Assembly: GCA_013396655.1 (NCBI GenBank)
Contig: WBMV01007712.1
Coordinates: forward strand, 1,992,041-2,056,040
DNA from: Campylorhamphus procurvoides
Taxonomy: Eukaryota; Chordata; Aves; Passeriformes; Dendrocolaptidae
DNA length: 64,000 nt
Direction: 5' to 3'
A program made the position numbers and the translations under genes. Of the stretch, positions 12,781 to 25,440 are shown in pieces (within the stretch, counting starts at the first letter, position 1; each line of letters opens with the position of its first letter). The notes under the pieces are model-generated. The model had not been told where the DNA came from. It was given only the letters and a program-made list of their open reading frames with translations, and ran no database searches.

Positions 12781-14248
12781 AAATTGTCATAAAAGATGTA
12801 AGATGCAGCGAATTATCATGCCTGCCTAAGATTATATTTTGTGAACTGGATGCCTTTTGGCCATTTGCCCTTTCAGGGTACTGAACCTTTGGCCTCTGCC
12901 ACATTATGTGATAGGCCTCTTGTCTGCAATATGTGTGTCTAGAGTGGATTAACACATTCTTACAGCAGATCTTGTTAGTACAAAGGTGTCTGCTTATATG
13001 CACTTAGGCAGTACTTCTCTTGAGTTTAAAATCCTGTGTCTTATTCCTCCTTTTTTTTTTCTGTCCCATTTCTTCTCTGTGTCTGTTCCTTTTCTGCAGA
13101 GAACTAATACAGTTCAATGCAGCTTCAATGCAGTTTTTAGAAGTTTCCAGAGTTTGACCTCTGCAGAAGGCATGTCATCTACCTGGAAGATTATTTCAAG
13201 TATTCAAGACCCACATAACTAAACTTGTATTTTCTCTGCTATTATGACCTTTCTTCTTTTTTTTTTTTTTGTAAAATGTGTAAGATATATTTTGATTGAA
13301 GATGGTCTGTCAGAATTATTTCATTAGTCATGTAAAACTTGCTGCATGGCATACAGGAGTTAAAAATATATGTAACTCCTTCGTTCAGTGAATTTGAACA
13401 TCGGTACGGTATTCATAACAAAAATCTTTGAACAGAAAATCTACCTCCTAACAAGCTTTCTAAGTAACTTCTGTGTGTCATTTTTGATAGGCACTGTTCA
13501 AGTACACTTTGTGCAATGACTTAATCTTCTATATTGTAGATTAAGAAGGGTGAAAATACTAGTTCTAAGTTGCTTGAGAAAGTTTCATGCTGTACCACTA
13601 CACCTCTGTACCCAGTTCAGGCATACCAATTAATTACTTTTATTCTGAAAATTTAAAAACAGAAACAACAACAACACACAAAGTCACAAACCAAAACCTA
13701 GAATAAGTGGGAGGAATGTTTCTAACCTGATGGTTATCCAGGTTTGCCGTGGGTCATTCAGTCTGTACCGAGACACTAAAAATGCCGTCCGGAATGTCTG
13801 ACCCAGCTCTAGGATGGGAGTCCCACACTGTTTCAGTGCACTGCAGGCTGAAGGCTGTTTCTGCCCTGGAGAAATGTTTCTAGTGCTAATGCCCCTAAAA
13901 TATTACTCCAAGTAACATGAAATAGTTTGCTTCTCACGATGTAGGTTTGATTTGCTCATTTCTCTCTTGTTGTAATTAAAGCTTGCTGGTTTTAATAATT
14001 AAAATAGCAATAAGTACAGAAAACAGAGAATTATGTCTAAAAACATTCATCAGGCAGCAGCAAGGAGATATTAATCACTGTCAGATTCTGGGATGAGTTT
14101 TCTTTCTGACTTGTGTTTAGTATGAGTTGTATATAAAAAATGGGCCTCCCATTTCCTAGAAGGAAATTCTTGCTGTGTGTTTGTTCATTTGTTTGTTTGC
14201 ATGGTCTTGGAATTTCTGAGCCACTGGGCAAAGAAGCTTTCTCCCTGT

Positions 14249-14266
14249 AAAAAAAAAAAAAAAAAA
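14249..14266 (+). repeat. Poly(A) run, 18 bases
   Basis: Uninterrupted run of 18 A. It could be the tail of an old retrocopy, but I recognise no source gene upstream and see no target-site duplication, so it is listed only as a homopolymer. Confidence 0.85.
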
Positions 14267-17200
14267 TAGAAATTAAGCAGACAGATGTATTTCATACCTA
14301 GGAAATACACTACAGATTCTTGACAGAGGGACTTTCACACCTATTGGGCGAACTCCTGTTGTAAAGATAAAGGAGCTTGACAGCAGTGTTCTCTCTAGGT
14401 TCTAATACATTGTGTGTGGATACAAGCAGTGAGTAGGAGCAGAAAATGGGTATTTCTTGTTTTCTGTGTGTTGATGAAAACAAGGTAGGAAGTGTTAAAA
14501 ATTCTACCTGTGTTGCAGAGATTGTGAAAAAAAGTTTCAGAGAGATCAGGAAAAATCTGAAAAAATATTTGGAGTACTGAACATATTGAGTGGCTTGAGA
14601 AAAGCTTTGGAAGCACTTGAACTGCTTGTAAGTCAAACTAAATTTACATCTTGGTTATTAAATTTTAATAGACATGTAGACAAACTAGAATATTTAATGC
14701 TTTATTTCTTCTTAGATTTAATTAAGAATTGTCACTCCTGTATTTTGGCAAGATTTTGTCAGCAAAATTATTATTTGTGTTTACTGATTTGACAGAATAG
14801 GAAAAAGAACACTCTGGAGCGGTAAAAAAAGATTTCTCAATCTTTGCCACTCAGACTTCAATCTAGGCTTTACAGGATATTTGACCACATTATTAAAGCT
14901 ACATTATTCCAATCAGTCCCTTAGCACATTGATTTGGTTTTCTAAGATCTTGTAAAAAGGAGCAGTTTACTTCCTTGTATTTCTTTTCATGAAATGCAGT
15001 TTCTCAATCAGCATTATTGATCCTCCAAGAACATGGTGAAATGCAGTATCATTCTGTTTACACTTCACATCTATTTGTGTTATGCAGCTGCTTTTCTTTT
15101 ACTAGACTGCAAAAAACCCAAAAAAACATTCAGGAGGAGAATGCTTCCAGTGGTTTTTCTGCTCAAGCTAACAGCTTATTTTACTTGTAGATAAAATCAA
15201 CCACTTTTGAATAGTTAGTCTCATTTTAAAAGGCTGTAATCAATTTACCCTGTGTTATGGTTATACTTTAAATATGGTTATGGTAATACTTTAAATAAAA
15301 TATTAGATTGTTATTTCTAATAGACATTTTGTTAGATACCAGTAGAGGTTATAGGAAACAAATTGTTTTGTTAGTGTAACTTATCTGGAAAGAGAAAGAT
15401 AAGCTCTGCTCCTTATAGGTGAGTTAGTAATCTGTAGTTTTTGTTGGAATGCTGCCCTTGATTTTGTTTTAGTAGCTTAACATTCATGTATTCAAGAAAT
15501 TGGGCAATCAGTAAAATAAAAACTTCTGACTTTTTTTAGTGATGTGACAAATGATACCGAGTTGCATCAGTGCTTGGTTTGATTAAACAATTTGATGTAT
15601 GACTGAATCTGGATCTCAGTGGTGTGAGGCCTCTTGGGCAGATTACCAATCTCATTTTTTGGCCTCAGTTGTGAACCTTTGTGAAAGTCTGTGAGTCTCT
15701 GAAATGACTCTCCTTGAGTTCTGGATGGATAACCTAATAGGACTACCCATGGTTCCTTAGAGGAAAAGGTTACAGTAACTTTCACCTGAGGTGTCATACC
15801 AAAATTCTCACCAAAGGAGGTTAAAGAATATTTGAAGGAGCAGGGAGGAGCTTCAGGCTGGAAGATGCTCGAGGACTTGGTCTCTCTGCTGGAGTCCATT
15901 AGAAATTGTACTTGCAGTTCTGTGAAAGTAGTACCTGCCCACTGGAGGGTTGGAATTTCAGCTCAGTAGCTGGTCCAGGCTGGCTTCTGGATGCCCAGGG
16001 AGTGAGCAGCTGTTGCAGCACTGCTGATAAGTTGCCAGCAGGGGTTCAGTTTGCCACCAGCCCACGGTGAAAGGATTGGATTTTTACAGTGATGTAACGA
16101 GAGTTTAACAGCAGTGGGTAAACTCCTGTACTGGTGTAAAAGGCATATTGCAGTTTACTTAAGCTCTTTTTGAGTTGATGCTATTTAAACCTCTGGCTCT
16201 GTATATTGAAACCAGTACAATGAGGCCCAAGTGTGCATTTAAACTTTCCTTTGAGGGTTGTACTGGCTGATACACAGCACAAGCCTGTAACAGGTTTAGC
16301 TTCTGTTCAGCTTCTCTGAAACTCCTTGTACCTTGATTCATTTCCTGGCATCGTAGTTTCCATATGTACCGGTTGCATGGCTTGTGCACTGGGTAATATT
16401 ACAGAGGAATGCTGCTATTAAGTTACTTAAAACGTGTCCAAGAACACTTTTCTTACATACTGAGATATTGGTGTGTAAGTGGCCACATCTAGAGCAAAGA
16501 AAACAATGAGTCTTACAAATGGGGAAAAAAGATTAATTTAAAAAAAGGCTGTACTTGAAAAATAGTATTATAATTTATATATATAGAGAGAAAATTGTTC
16601 TATGTAAATTTTGTGATAATTGACTTAAAAAGGGTGTTTAAGAGGAGATCTGAAGAATGAATTTTCTCATTATTTGGAGTTTAAAAAATGCAAATTAGCA
16701 GGGTGATTTTTCCCCCCCTACATTTCCATCCATTGTTAGTACTCTGTTTTGGCAGAATTGTCTTGGTCTCTGTTCAGACTGTTGTTTGTACCTCAAGTCT
16801 GTTCTACCCCTGAGGATTGTTCCTGGTGAATGCAGCAAACTTGAATTCTGTTGCCCAGCTGTGAACTTGGTACTTCAGGATATGGTGGTGGAACTCAGTG
16901 GTATTATAACCCTGTTTTATAATTTGTAGTACCTTACACTAACTAAATATTCAGTTCTCTGATGCAGGAGAATTAACACCAGCATTTGTATTTGTGGTGC
17001 TTTTATATGGGAATGTCATTAGTCTTCCTGATCTTCACCGGAATGCAGTTAGATGAAATCTGTGCCCTCATGCCAATCCCTCCCTGTCCCCTATCAGTGC
17101 ATTTATGTAGAAGACTGTGTTCTTATTTCTCAAAATGTTATGTTAGCAGAGGGTTAATATTCTTTAATGCTCCATCCAGTAGGTCAAACGTGGCACCTTA

Positions 17201-20159
17201 ATGTGTTTTGTTGCTTTGTTTTGGTTTTTTCCCAAAAAGACTTACTCTGTGTAAATACTGTCAATATACATTTTTATGTTTGTCCAAATTAAAAAAAAAT
17301 CCTTCTCACTGTTTCAATTCCTAGTATACAACGCAGATCTCACACTATTGGTTTTGGGTGTGTATTGTGAAAAGAGTTTTTTAATGAAGGTGTACTCTTG
17401 CCCTTTGACAAGTTACAGAGTATTTTTAAGTATGCCACCCACTTTATTCTTTAAATAACTAAGATTTTACATTTAATTAAAAAGGCTGCTGATGCTGCAT
17501 TGTAGTTTGGCCCAGGAACCTTACAGTGTCTACCTTACCTGTACTATGGGGATCAAGCTTATTGCTCAGGATAAAGATGTTTGTCCAGGCCACAAAAATG
17601 CAGAATTCAAGCCTTTTCACTGTTTATTTACTGACCAGCTCTGCCATCCTTGCATTTGACAAATGGAGGAAGAAATCTGCCAAATGTTGTTATTAGACCT
17701 TTTTTTCCCCCTGACATATTCACACTGTGTTGGGTGTGTGGCTGAGTGCACTGCTAATGGTTGTCCAGTTTATTATCATGTTAAGGTCTTTATTTCCTTA
17801 ATAAAATTTAGTTAGAACGTCATGGAAAGTACACCACTGTTTGAACAGTAAAACTGGTTAAAAAAAATAAATTGAAAAATGAGGAGGAGTGTTAGAAATG
17901 CACCAGAATATTGTGTACCAGGTTTCAGGGTTTTCACCATACCCTTCTTTCCATCTTGGCTTGTGTCTGTCTCCTTCCTTCCTTCCCTCTTTGGTGCAAT
18001 TTGAAGCATGTTTTCTTTGTCACTGCTGCTTAATTACTGCTTTTACCACTGCCTCCACTACTCCACACCCTGCCAGACTGAAGGGCTAATCATGTTGTGC
18101 TCTCTTTTCATTTGGCCTTCAAGCGCTATGCAGGCAGCAGATGTGTCTTCTGTTCTATTCAGACTGTGAAGATTTCAGTGTATATAATCTTTTAATCAGA
18201 AGGTGTGTTATCATTCAGCTATCTCTCAATTAATTTCCTTGATTTGGGTTTCATGTTGTTTTTAGCTTAGATCAAGCTGGATTTCAGTTATGTGTGAGGA
18301 AGACTTTCTGTATCTTATGCTGTGCTTGTAAAAAAAGCATGACTTCCATCTCTAATCCAGACTCCTGAGTGACTTTTGCCATTTTACTTTAAACATCTCA
18401 TCTTCAAGGATGGGATTTCTCCACATGACTTAAAATTTTTTAACACACATTACACATAAGCTTTAAGTCATGCATTCCTTCCCATCCTCCAAAGCGTACT
18501 TCAGAAATTCATTCTCTGTTCGTGCAACCTGATTTGTTATTAAATCAGTTAGGAAATGTCTCTATTTACTGAACTCCTTGACTTCAAGAGTTGGACTAAA
18601 ATGGAACCCCGAATCCTGCCCCACCCACCCAAAAAGCATGCATGGATTTTTTTTTCTGTACAATTAATTCAGAGTTGATGAAGCCTCTGAATGTTGTATG
18701 TGCAGTTGTGCTGAATCTTTGTTATAATCAACTAATAATACACAAGATGAACTCAAACCCTTCTCTTGGATTGCTCATTACCTGGTTATGAGAACAAGTG
18801 ATTCCAAGCACTGATTGCATTCCTTCAAAAGGCCAGTTGGTCTCACATCCTTTTCTTTGTCACAACAATAACTTTCACACAGATCTGATGGGGCTCTTCC
18901 AGCTGACCCCAAGAAGCTGTCACTAATGATTGAGGCCATTTTCATTGAAGGTCTGACTCGCTGCCCATGTTCCACAGGCTGTGAACCTCCAGAAAATGAA
19001 AGTAGCACACTGAAGAAGAGGGTAACCCACAAATGTCCTGTAGTTTGTCCACATCTACAGATTTCTTTCCTTTGGGGGTTATTTTCACTGCAATTAACTT
19101 CAGCATTTTTGCCAATATGTTCAATATGCTATTGCAATAACTTACTTAGCTTGATTATTCTAAACATTTCTATAGGAATCTTATCTAAGGCTATCATTAT
19201 ACCTCCCAAAAAAGCCAGTTAGGATAAACAAATGAAAATATTATGGAGAAAATGTAGACTTGATACTTTTATATTGTCTCAGTGGTCTATTAGAATGCAG
19301 GAAAGCTGAGCAGAACAAGGCATCAAATAAATCTGAATTTAGACAGCTTTTAAAATACTGTCTTCTGAAATGTCTGGGAAATCTCTGCTAACTTGTAATT
19401 TCATAGTTAAGCTGCTGCTTGTATAAGCTGGCTATTTTGAGTCCCTACTTGAACTTCCATTGTAAACAGATTTTAGGTGGCTAATGTGGCATTGTGGATG
19501 TCATAGCAGCTAGACACAGCCGTGAAACAGTAATTGGTTTTGCTTTTTATTTTTTAAATTAGATGAAGGAAAAATTCTTTCAATTCTAATGAATTTTACA
19601 GGGTGATAGGTAAAGGAAAGTGTGGTGGTGTTTTTCTTAAGGAGTCATTAAATTAACTGGTCAGGTACTGCTCCCTAAGGTAAAGCAAACTTGAATATAA
19701 TGAGCAGGAAGAACAAAGTTAATGGGAAAGAGGGTAGGAGTTAAATGAAACCTTTAACCGTGAGGAAAACAACTTATTTACTTAGCTGTCTTGAAGGTCA
19801 GATATTTTCTGGGATTTGGAAAATAAAGTAATTAAAAATTTATATACCAAAATTATTTTATGCAATGGTATTTTTGGATTGAAATATTAAAAGAACATAG
19901 AGATGATTTCCAAAGCACTCATCAGACCTAAACCTCAAGTCATGTGTTGAGTCCAAACTGTCGGATACGACTTTTCTCAGCATTAAAACAGCCACCTAAA
20001 ATGGAATAAAATCTGGAAGCTATCACTATTAAGTGATGAAAGCTGTAGAAAAAAAAGTCATATTCCTCTGAAATACAGAGGAAAATGTTATTGGAAAAAA
20101 ATAATATTCTTTATTTTGTCAGGCTAGTAGCTTGAAGAGTTCTCTTTATGAGCAGACCT

Positions 20160-20318
20160 CATAATAGAATCAATCACAGAAGAGTTTGGGTTGCAAGGGA
20201 CCTTAAAGATCACCTCCTTCCAACCGTGTGCCATGGACAGGAACACCTTGCACTATCCCAGGTTGCTCCAAGCCCCGTCCAACCTGGCCTTGAGCATTTC
20301 CAGGCACTAATGAACATC
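20160..20318 (-). mobile_element. CR1 LINE fragment, reverse orientation
   Basis: The + strand reads as the reverse complement of a CR1 3' end: AGAATCAATCACAGAA, then GTTTGGGTTGCAAGGGACC, TTAAAGATCACC, TTCCAACC, GCCATGGACAGGAACACC, and a segment matching the CR1 words GGTTGCTCCAAGCCCCGTCC and AACCTGGCCTTGAGCATTTC. It is 5'-truncated as most CR1 copies are. The open frames through here on both strands are by-products of the element and are not called as genes. Confidence 0.9.
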
Positions 20319-23300
20319 AGTGGACACTGGTTTTGGTGTGTCCCCTGCAATAAGAGGTACTGTTGTCCTCTACACACACCTGGCTCAAATGCACCTGTAT
20401 CTGCTTCAGGAAGGGGAGCAGATGTGTAAACCATGAGCTAGATATGATACAGTGGTAGCCTGGTCTGTGCTGGATCCTCGTGCCTGTAGCTTACAAAGCA
20501 AATGGAATGCTCTGAATGTTGAAATGTGCTAAGATAATGCCTTAAATAGTTATTTGCAGGTTATCTGTCAAATTCTGGCTGTTGAAAAAATACATCAATG
20601 TAGCCCAGTGATACAGAGCTTAAAAGAGAAAGGCTTTTTGTATCACCTTTTAAAGATACATTTGCCAGCATGTTTCCCCAGTGAGTCGAAAGGAATGAGT
20701 CTTTTTGTAATACTAGAAAATCCATTCCTGTGTCTCTGCCTATCTTCTTCTCTTCATTAGTTTGACTAAACAGTAAAGAAATCCATTCATCTGTGGTAGT
20801 ACCAGTGTAGTGGTCCCTGTTTTACTCTCTGCTAGTACTATTGTACTGTTTCAAGACCATTTAAATTCTGCTCAGAGCTGTAAGTGGTCTTTTTTGGCAG
20901 CCTTGTGCATTTACATTATCTACTGGATTGTAAAAATTTTCAAATGGATTGTCTGAAAGTAGAAATCTTTTTTTTTGGTACATATTTATAGATAAAGCCA
21001 CAACCCTAAGATGAATACTTATTTCCTGTCTTATGCATTTAGCTGGCTAAAGTGAACTTGGTTCTAGGAAGAACATTTTGATCTTGTTAGATCAAAATAC
21101 ACAGTTCATCACTGTCACCATTCTAGAGATGAACAATATTGCCTATTGAATTTCCTTTCTGATTCTGGAAACCACTTGGCTCTAGGATGCTATTTAGGAA
21201 ATATTCAGGGATTTTTTTAATGTTGTGGGGAAGGAGGAAGAAAGTGTTGATTTTTATAGCTTATAATGCATTTGTATTGTTGAAACACAAGAGAAGTAAC
21301 GTAAATACTAACCTCCAGTGTTTGCTTGGACCTGGGAATTCTGCCTTGTAAATCTTGTGCCTATTATTCACGTAGTGTCTGGGAAATATATGGGTATTTT
21401 GTTGTACACATGGGGTGTTTTAAAATTATATTAATGTCTGCCTGGTGTGTGAAGGAGCTTTTAGTTGGTACACAGCAATATTTCTTGCTAGAAGGAACTT
21501 TTTTTCTTCTCTTCCATCCATACAACTATGAACAACATCTAGACCAACTTCTGTTGCAGTGGCAGAGATTTGTAGATGCCAAGTTTTATGTGTCCTTTTT
21601 AGAGAATACTTACCAAAGTGGATCCACTTCTGCTTGTTTTTGGAAAACTATTTTATTTAATGACAATGATTCAGTTTACACCAAGTGTTCTAAGAACTTT
21701 GTGTTCCTAGCACTGGAGGGAGAAAAGCTCAGTGCTCATTCTTGAGAACACACCAAAGAGCACACATGGGGGAATTCCAGGACTGGTGAAAATTTAAGAT
21801 GAGGGTAACAGGTATTTAACATAATTACATAGTTTGGGATTATGTAATCCTTGTACAGTTCAGCCAAGTGCAAAATTACCTCACCAGGTTTGTCTTGTTT
21901 TATTTAATTGATTTGAAAAGAAGGAGAGGGGCCAGATTTCTTAAGCTGAGAAAACTGGTAGGCAAGTGAGGTAAATAACCTGATATGGTTCAGACTGAAA
22001 AACATAAGATTAAATCCGTGACAAGGCAAATATAATCTCATTTTATAGTTACATAAGACTGTTTAAAGTGGGTCATTAGTATTGGGGAAAAACATGTTTT
22101 AATTTTCTAGGCTTTTTTTTTTCCTCTCCCCTTCCCACACTAGAAGGAATGCTTTCCTCTAGGGACAAAGATAGGATGAAGCTAAATATATCACTTGTCT
22201 ACTTTATTCTCCATTATGTTGCTTCACTGGTAATCACTTGTTTGAGGTTTACCTTCAGAGATTCTGCCTGACATATGGTGGTGTGCATAATGAATATATG
22301 CAAACATATAGCAATTTAAAATTCATCCTCTATTGCACTTAGGTTTTAGCTCACAAATTGCTGTAATAATTAAAAGGATTTGGCAAGCATTAATCTATGC
22401 ACTTAGGGGAAATTTCACCTTAATTATTTATTATTTGTGTGCGATGGAAAAAAAAACAGCTTAAGACCTGGCTTGAGAGTTGGGCTTCTTTTGTTTCCCA
22501 ATTTCAAATGATATGCAGGCAGATTAAGTTTCTCTTCTTCTGAAAAAGGCCAGGCAGAGGAAAGAGAAGAGTGATTGCATGCTTCTGTGGGAGAAGGAGG
22601 CCAGAGAGGTAACAGCTACAGAGAGACCTTAGGTAGGAAGGGAAGAGTTTCTTCTGCAGCCCTTTAGAACTGAGACATACAGAGGGAAGTACACCTAGGT
22701 GTCCTCTAGACACCCAAAAATGTAGACATCAATAACTTGGTTCTCTCTCAAACTCTTTTTTGATACTGTGTTTTGGGTAATTGGGGAAAGGACTGAAATG
22801 TTCAGTTTCCCAATCATAATGGGAACCGTGTGATGGTGAGGAGGAAGTACATACTGCTACAAATAATGTTGAAGCTGTAACTCTTCCTCTGATACTCCTG
22901 ACTCCAGAATTGGCATAATTGGTGGCCAGCAATGGGAGTTGCTTGCAGCTTCTGATGATTGAGTTAAATTACTTTGAATTTCCATTCAGCAGGTAAGTTC
23001 TATTAATCCAGCTTTGAGTTCATCCTGTCTTTAGATTCTTTGTAGGAGTTGACAGTAAAATTTTTCAGTTCAAGCTGAAAAGTACATGTTGGCAAATAAA
23101 CAGGTACCATTACAACACTTCAAATGAGCACCTAGTCAAGCTTTATGTGGAGCCTTTGATCAACTAATTGACAGTAAGTGGTGATGTCAGTCAGCATGCT
23201 GAACCAGAAGACAACAGAATGACTGTAGGAAAGATTCCTGCAACCTTGGTGGAAGGGCCAGTCTATACAGCCTGAACTATGCTAATCAAAATAGCCAGAT

Positions 23301-24827
23301 CAGCTTTATAGTGGAAATAGCATATTAATTATTGCCCAAGTTATTTTGACTGAAATGTCTAGGGAACACTCAGGTTAATTCCATTGGCAGATGTGAGGGG
23401 GAGAGAAGTTGGAGAAGTCTGTTGGCACAGATGGATCCAGAATAGCTTGTGCCTTGCTTTCCTCAGCCTGTCACATTGAGAGATTTAAGCAATGCCTACT
23501 GAATCATGTGTCCTATGTGATTTACATTGACAAATCACAAAATTTCATGTCACTCTCTCCACTATTTTGACTTCATTGCAATATTTTCTGTTACCATAAA
23601 TGGCTGCTGCTAAGCTTGAGTGCTTTTGTGTTTTCTGAATTATTCTTCTTCACGATCAGAAAGTGACTAAAAATTTGCGCCTACTATGTTGGAAAGCACT
23701 ATTGGGAAGTAAGAACAAAAAGGAGAAAGCTTTGGACAAGTTATGAGTAATAATGGTTCCCTAATATTAGTTGTGCTGTAGATAATTGGGGTGCACGGGG
23801 AAAGGGAGAAGAAGAGATGAAAGCACATCCTCACTTGAGTTTAGGTCCTTCCATAGTCAATAGAGAGGATGAGGCTTTTGGGGCTGCTGCTTCAAATTGC
23901 TCCCGAAAAGTGGGAGAAGGCATAAACTAACCAACTCTTTGCCACAAAAAGATGCAATTTCTCTGTTTCATCTTCACAAGCTCTGATACACACCTGACCC
24001 ATATGTTAGACAGCCTGGTTTGCAAAACAAGCAGAAAGCTAATGTAAGAAAAAGGCTTCTTTTGTTTTCCTGATCTGAATCAGCTCATGGAGGGATCTGT
24101 TGATTTGGCACATCCAGCACAAAGGAGGGTGTGAGCGCTGAGCTGCTTGGAGCAGCAGGATGAGTGGAGTGGGATTAGCCCGCTCCTCAGCTGTGAGCTC
24201 TTGGCTCAGCTCAGCTGTCTGCTGTGGCTGGACCCTCTCCTGTGGCTCCCCAGGTCTCCAAGGGCCCCAGATGTCTTCACTGGCTACAGAGGAACAAAGT
24301 GACCTGCCGCTTCTCCTTCTGCTCTGGTGGCAACAGTGGCTGCTGTTATCATCTTTGAATGTTAACTCTTCCTTCCTCTTCTTTCACCGTGTGTAATCTT
24401 GACTTTTTTTTTCTTTTTTTTTAACAGGAGATATGGTAGTCTTAGTAAACCATTATGCCTATTCAAGTATAAAGTCAGTAACTAAATGATGAAAGTGTTT
24501 CTGTGGCAAAAACACCCTATCTTTAACTTCTCGATTGTTTCAGTAGCATCACTGCTCTCTGAACTACTGATGGCACAGAATTCTTTTATAAGCAACTCCC
24601 CAGCAGTAAGGTGCATCCAGAATTTTTGCCTGCTGGCTATGCTAAAGAACAACCCACTTAAAACAGACTGCTGAGCTTGAGAGTGTCCTGCCACACCTGT
24701 AGCCATGTCTGAGTTCAGTGCCAAGCCTGGTGAAGCTTCCTTTCACTGGTATCACATCTGGGTTCTTTGCATTTTGGCAAGCAGTCAAGAACTGATTTAG
24801 CCCTTTACAGGAATTAAGCACTGCTCT

Positions 24828-25155
24828 CAGACGTCGTAACTCCTAAGACTGTGTCCAGTGTATGGTGTGAAATTAATCAAAAGGAAAGAAAATTAATGAC
24901 CTGCTGTGGTGCCATCCATCATGATATCGCTCAGCAGGTGTGAAATTAACTTGCCTCGACTGTGGATTAAATTTAACGGCATGACGTAAAACTACCGAAA
25001 CTGTTTCTGTTATTATTAGGGAGCAAGCAAGTATTCTCAAAGATTCCAGCTTAATGAACTGCTTACGCCATACAGTGGAGAGTCTTATGATCATTTAACA
25101 GCATGAGTTTAGATTATGTTCCCTAAGAAGATCAAGTATTAGCGTATCAGTAAAA
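24828..25155. promoter_or_regulatory. CpG-retaining block, candidate regulatory element
   Basis: Within CpG-poor intron this block keeps about nine CpGs in some 330 bases, among them GACGTCGTAA, TCGACT, AACGGC, ACCGAAA and TACGCC. It also has a CRE/ATF-like TGACGTAA at 24982-24989 and several homeodomain-type ATTAA/TAAT words. Retained CpG and non-repetitive composition are what one often sees in conserved non-coding elements. Conservation itself was not tested, so the call is weak. Confidence 0.3.
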
Positions 25156-25415
25156 ATAGTTAAAGGCAGGCCACAGAAATGTGGTTTTAATTTCTGTAAT
25201 TACTGTGCAGCAGATGGTGGATGTATACTTTTTTCCAACATAAGTACTTCAGCTCAAATGTAAGCAGTTGTGATCTTTATTTACAATTCATCAGATTTTA
25301 ACCAAGGTGATCACAATTCTTTTGTTATGGCCTATTATTATGACCTTCAAAGTGTGTAAACAATAGAGCTCACTGTTGTTGATTACAGTTCCAAAAAAGC
25401 CTATTTTTTTAAAAT

Positions 25416-25440
25416 CCCCCCCCCCNNNNNNNNNNNCCCC
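25416..25440. other. Assembly gap inside a poly-C run
   Basis: Ten C, then eleven N (25426-25436), then four C. The gap is a sequencing failure in a C homopolymer. The true run length is unknown and extra sequence could be hidden here. Confidence 0.95.

Larger units (their letters stand above)
8544..20159 (+). other. MGAT5: Intron 1 of MGAT5, first part
   Basis: Non-coding sequence between the CpG island and the first CR1 copy in reverse orientation. I see no protein family in any open frame. A CR1 fragment (12.66-12.78 kb), an A18 run (14249-14266) and a small block with several CpGs (13.74-13.88 kb) are the only distinct items. It is called intronic because the next exons of MGAT5 lie downstream on the same strand. 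Confidence 0.55.

Noticed and set aside
14249..14266. A18 run as the tail of a processed pseudogene
   Set aside because: No recognisable source gene upstream and no flanking target-site duplication.
20148..20434. Open frames on both strands around 20.2-20.4 kb
   Set aside because: They lie mostly within a decayed CR1 element.
21326..21745. Plus-strand open frame of 139 codons in intron 1
   Set aside because: The listed start is not ATG, no known domain is visible, and no splice or poly(A) context supports it.
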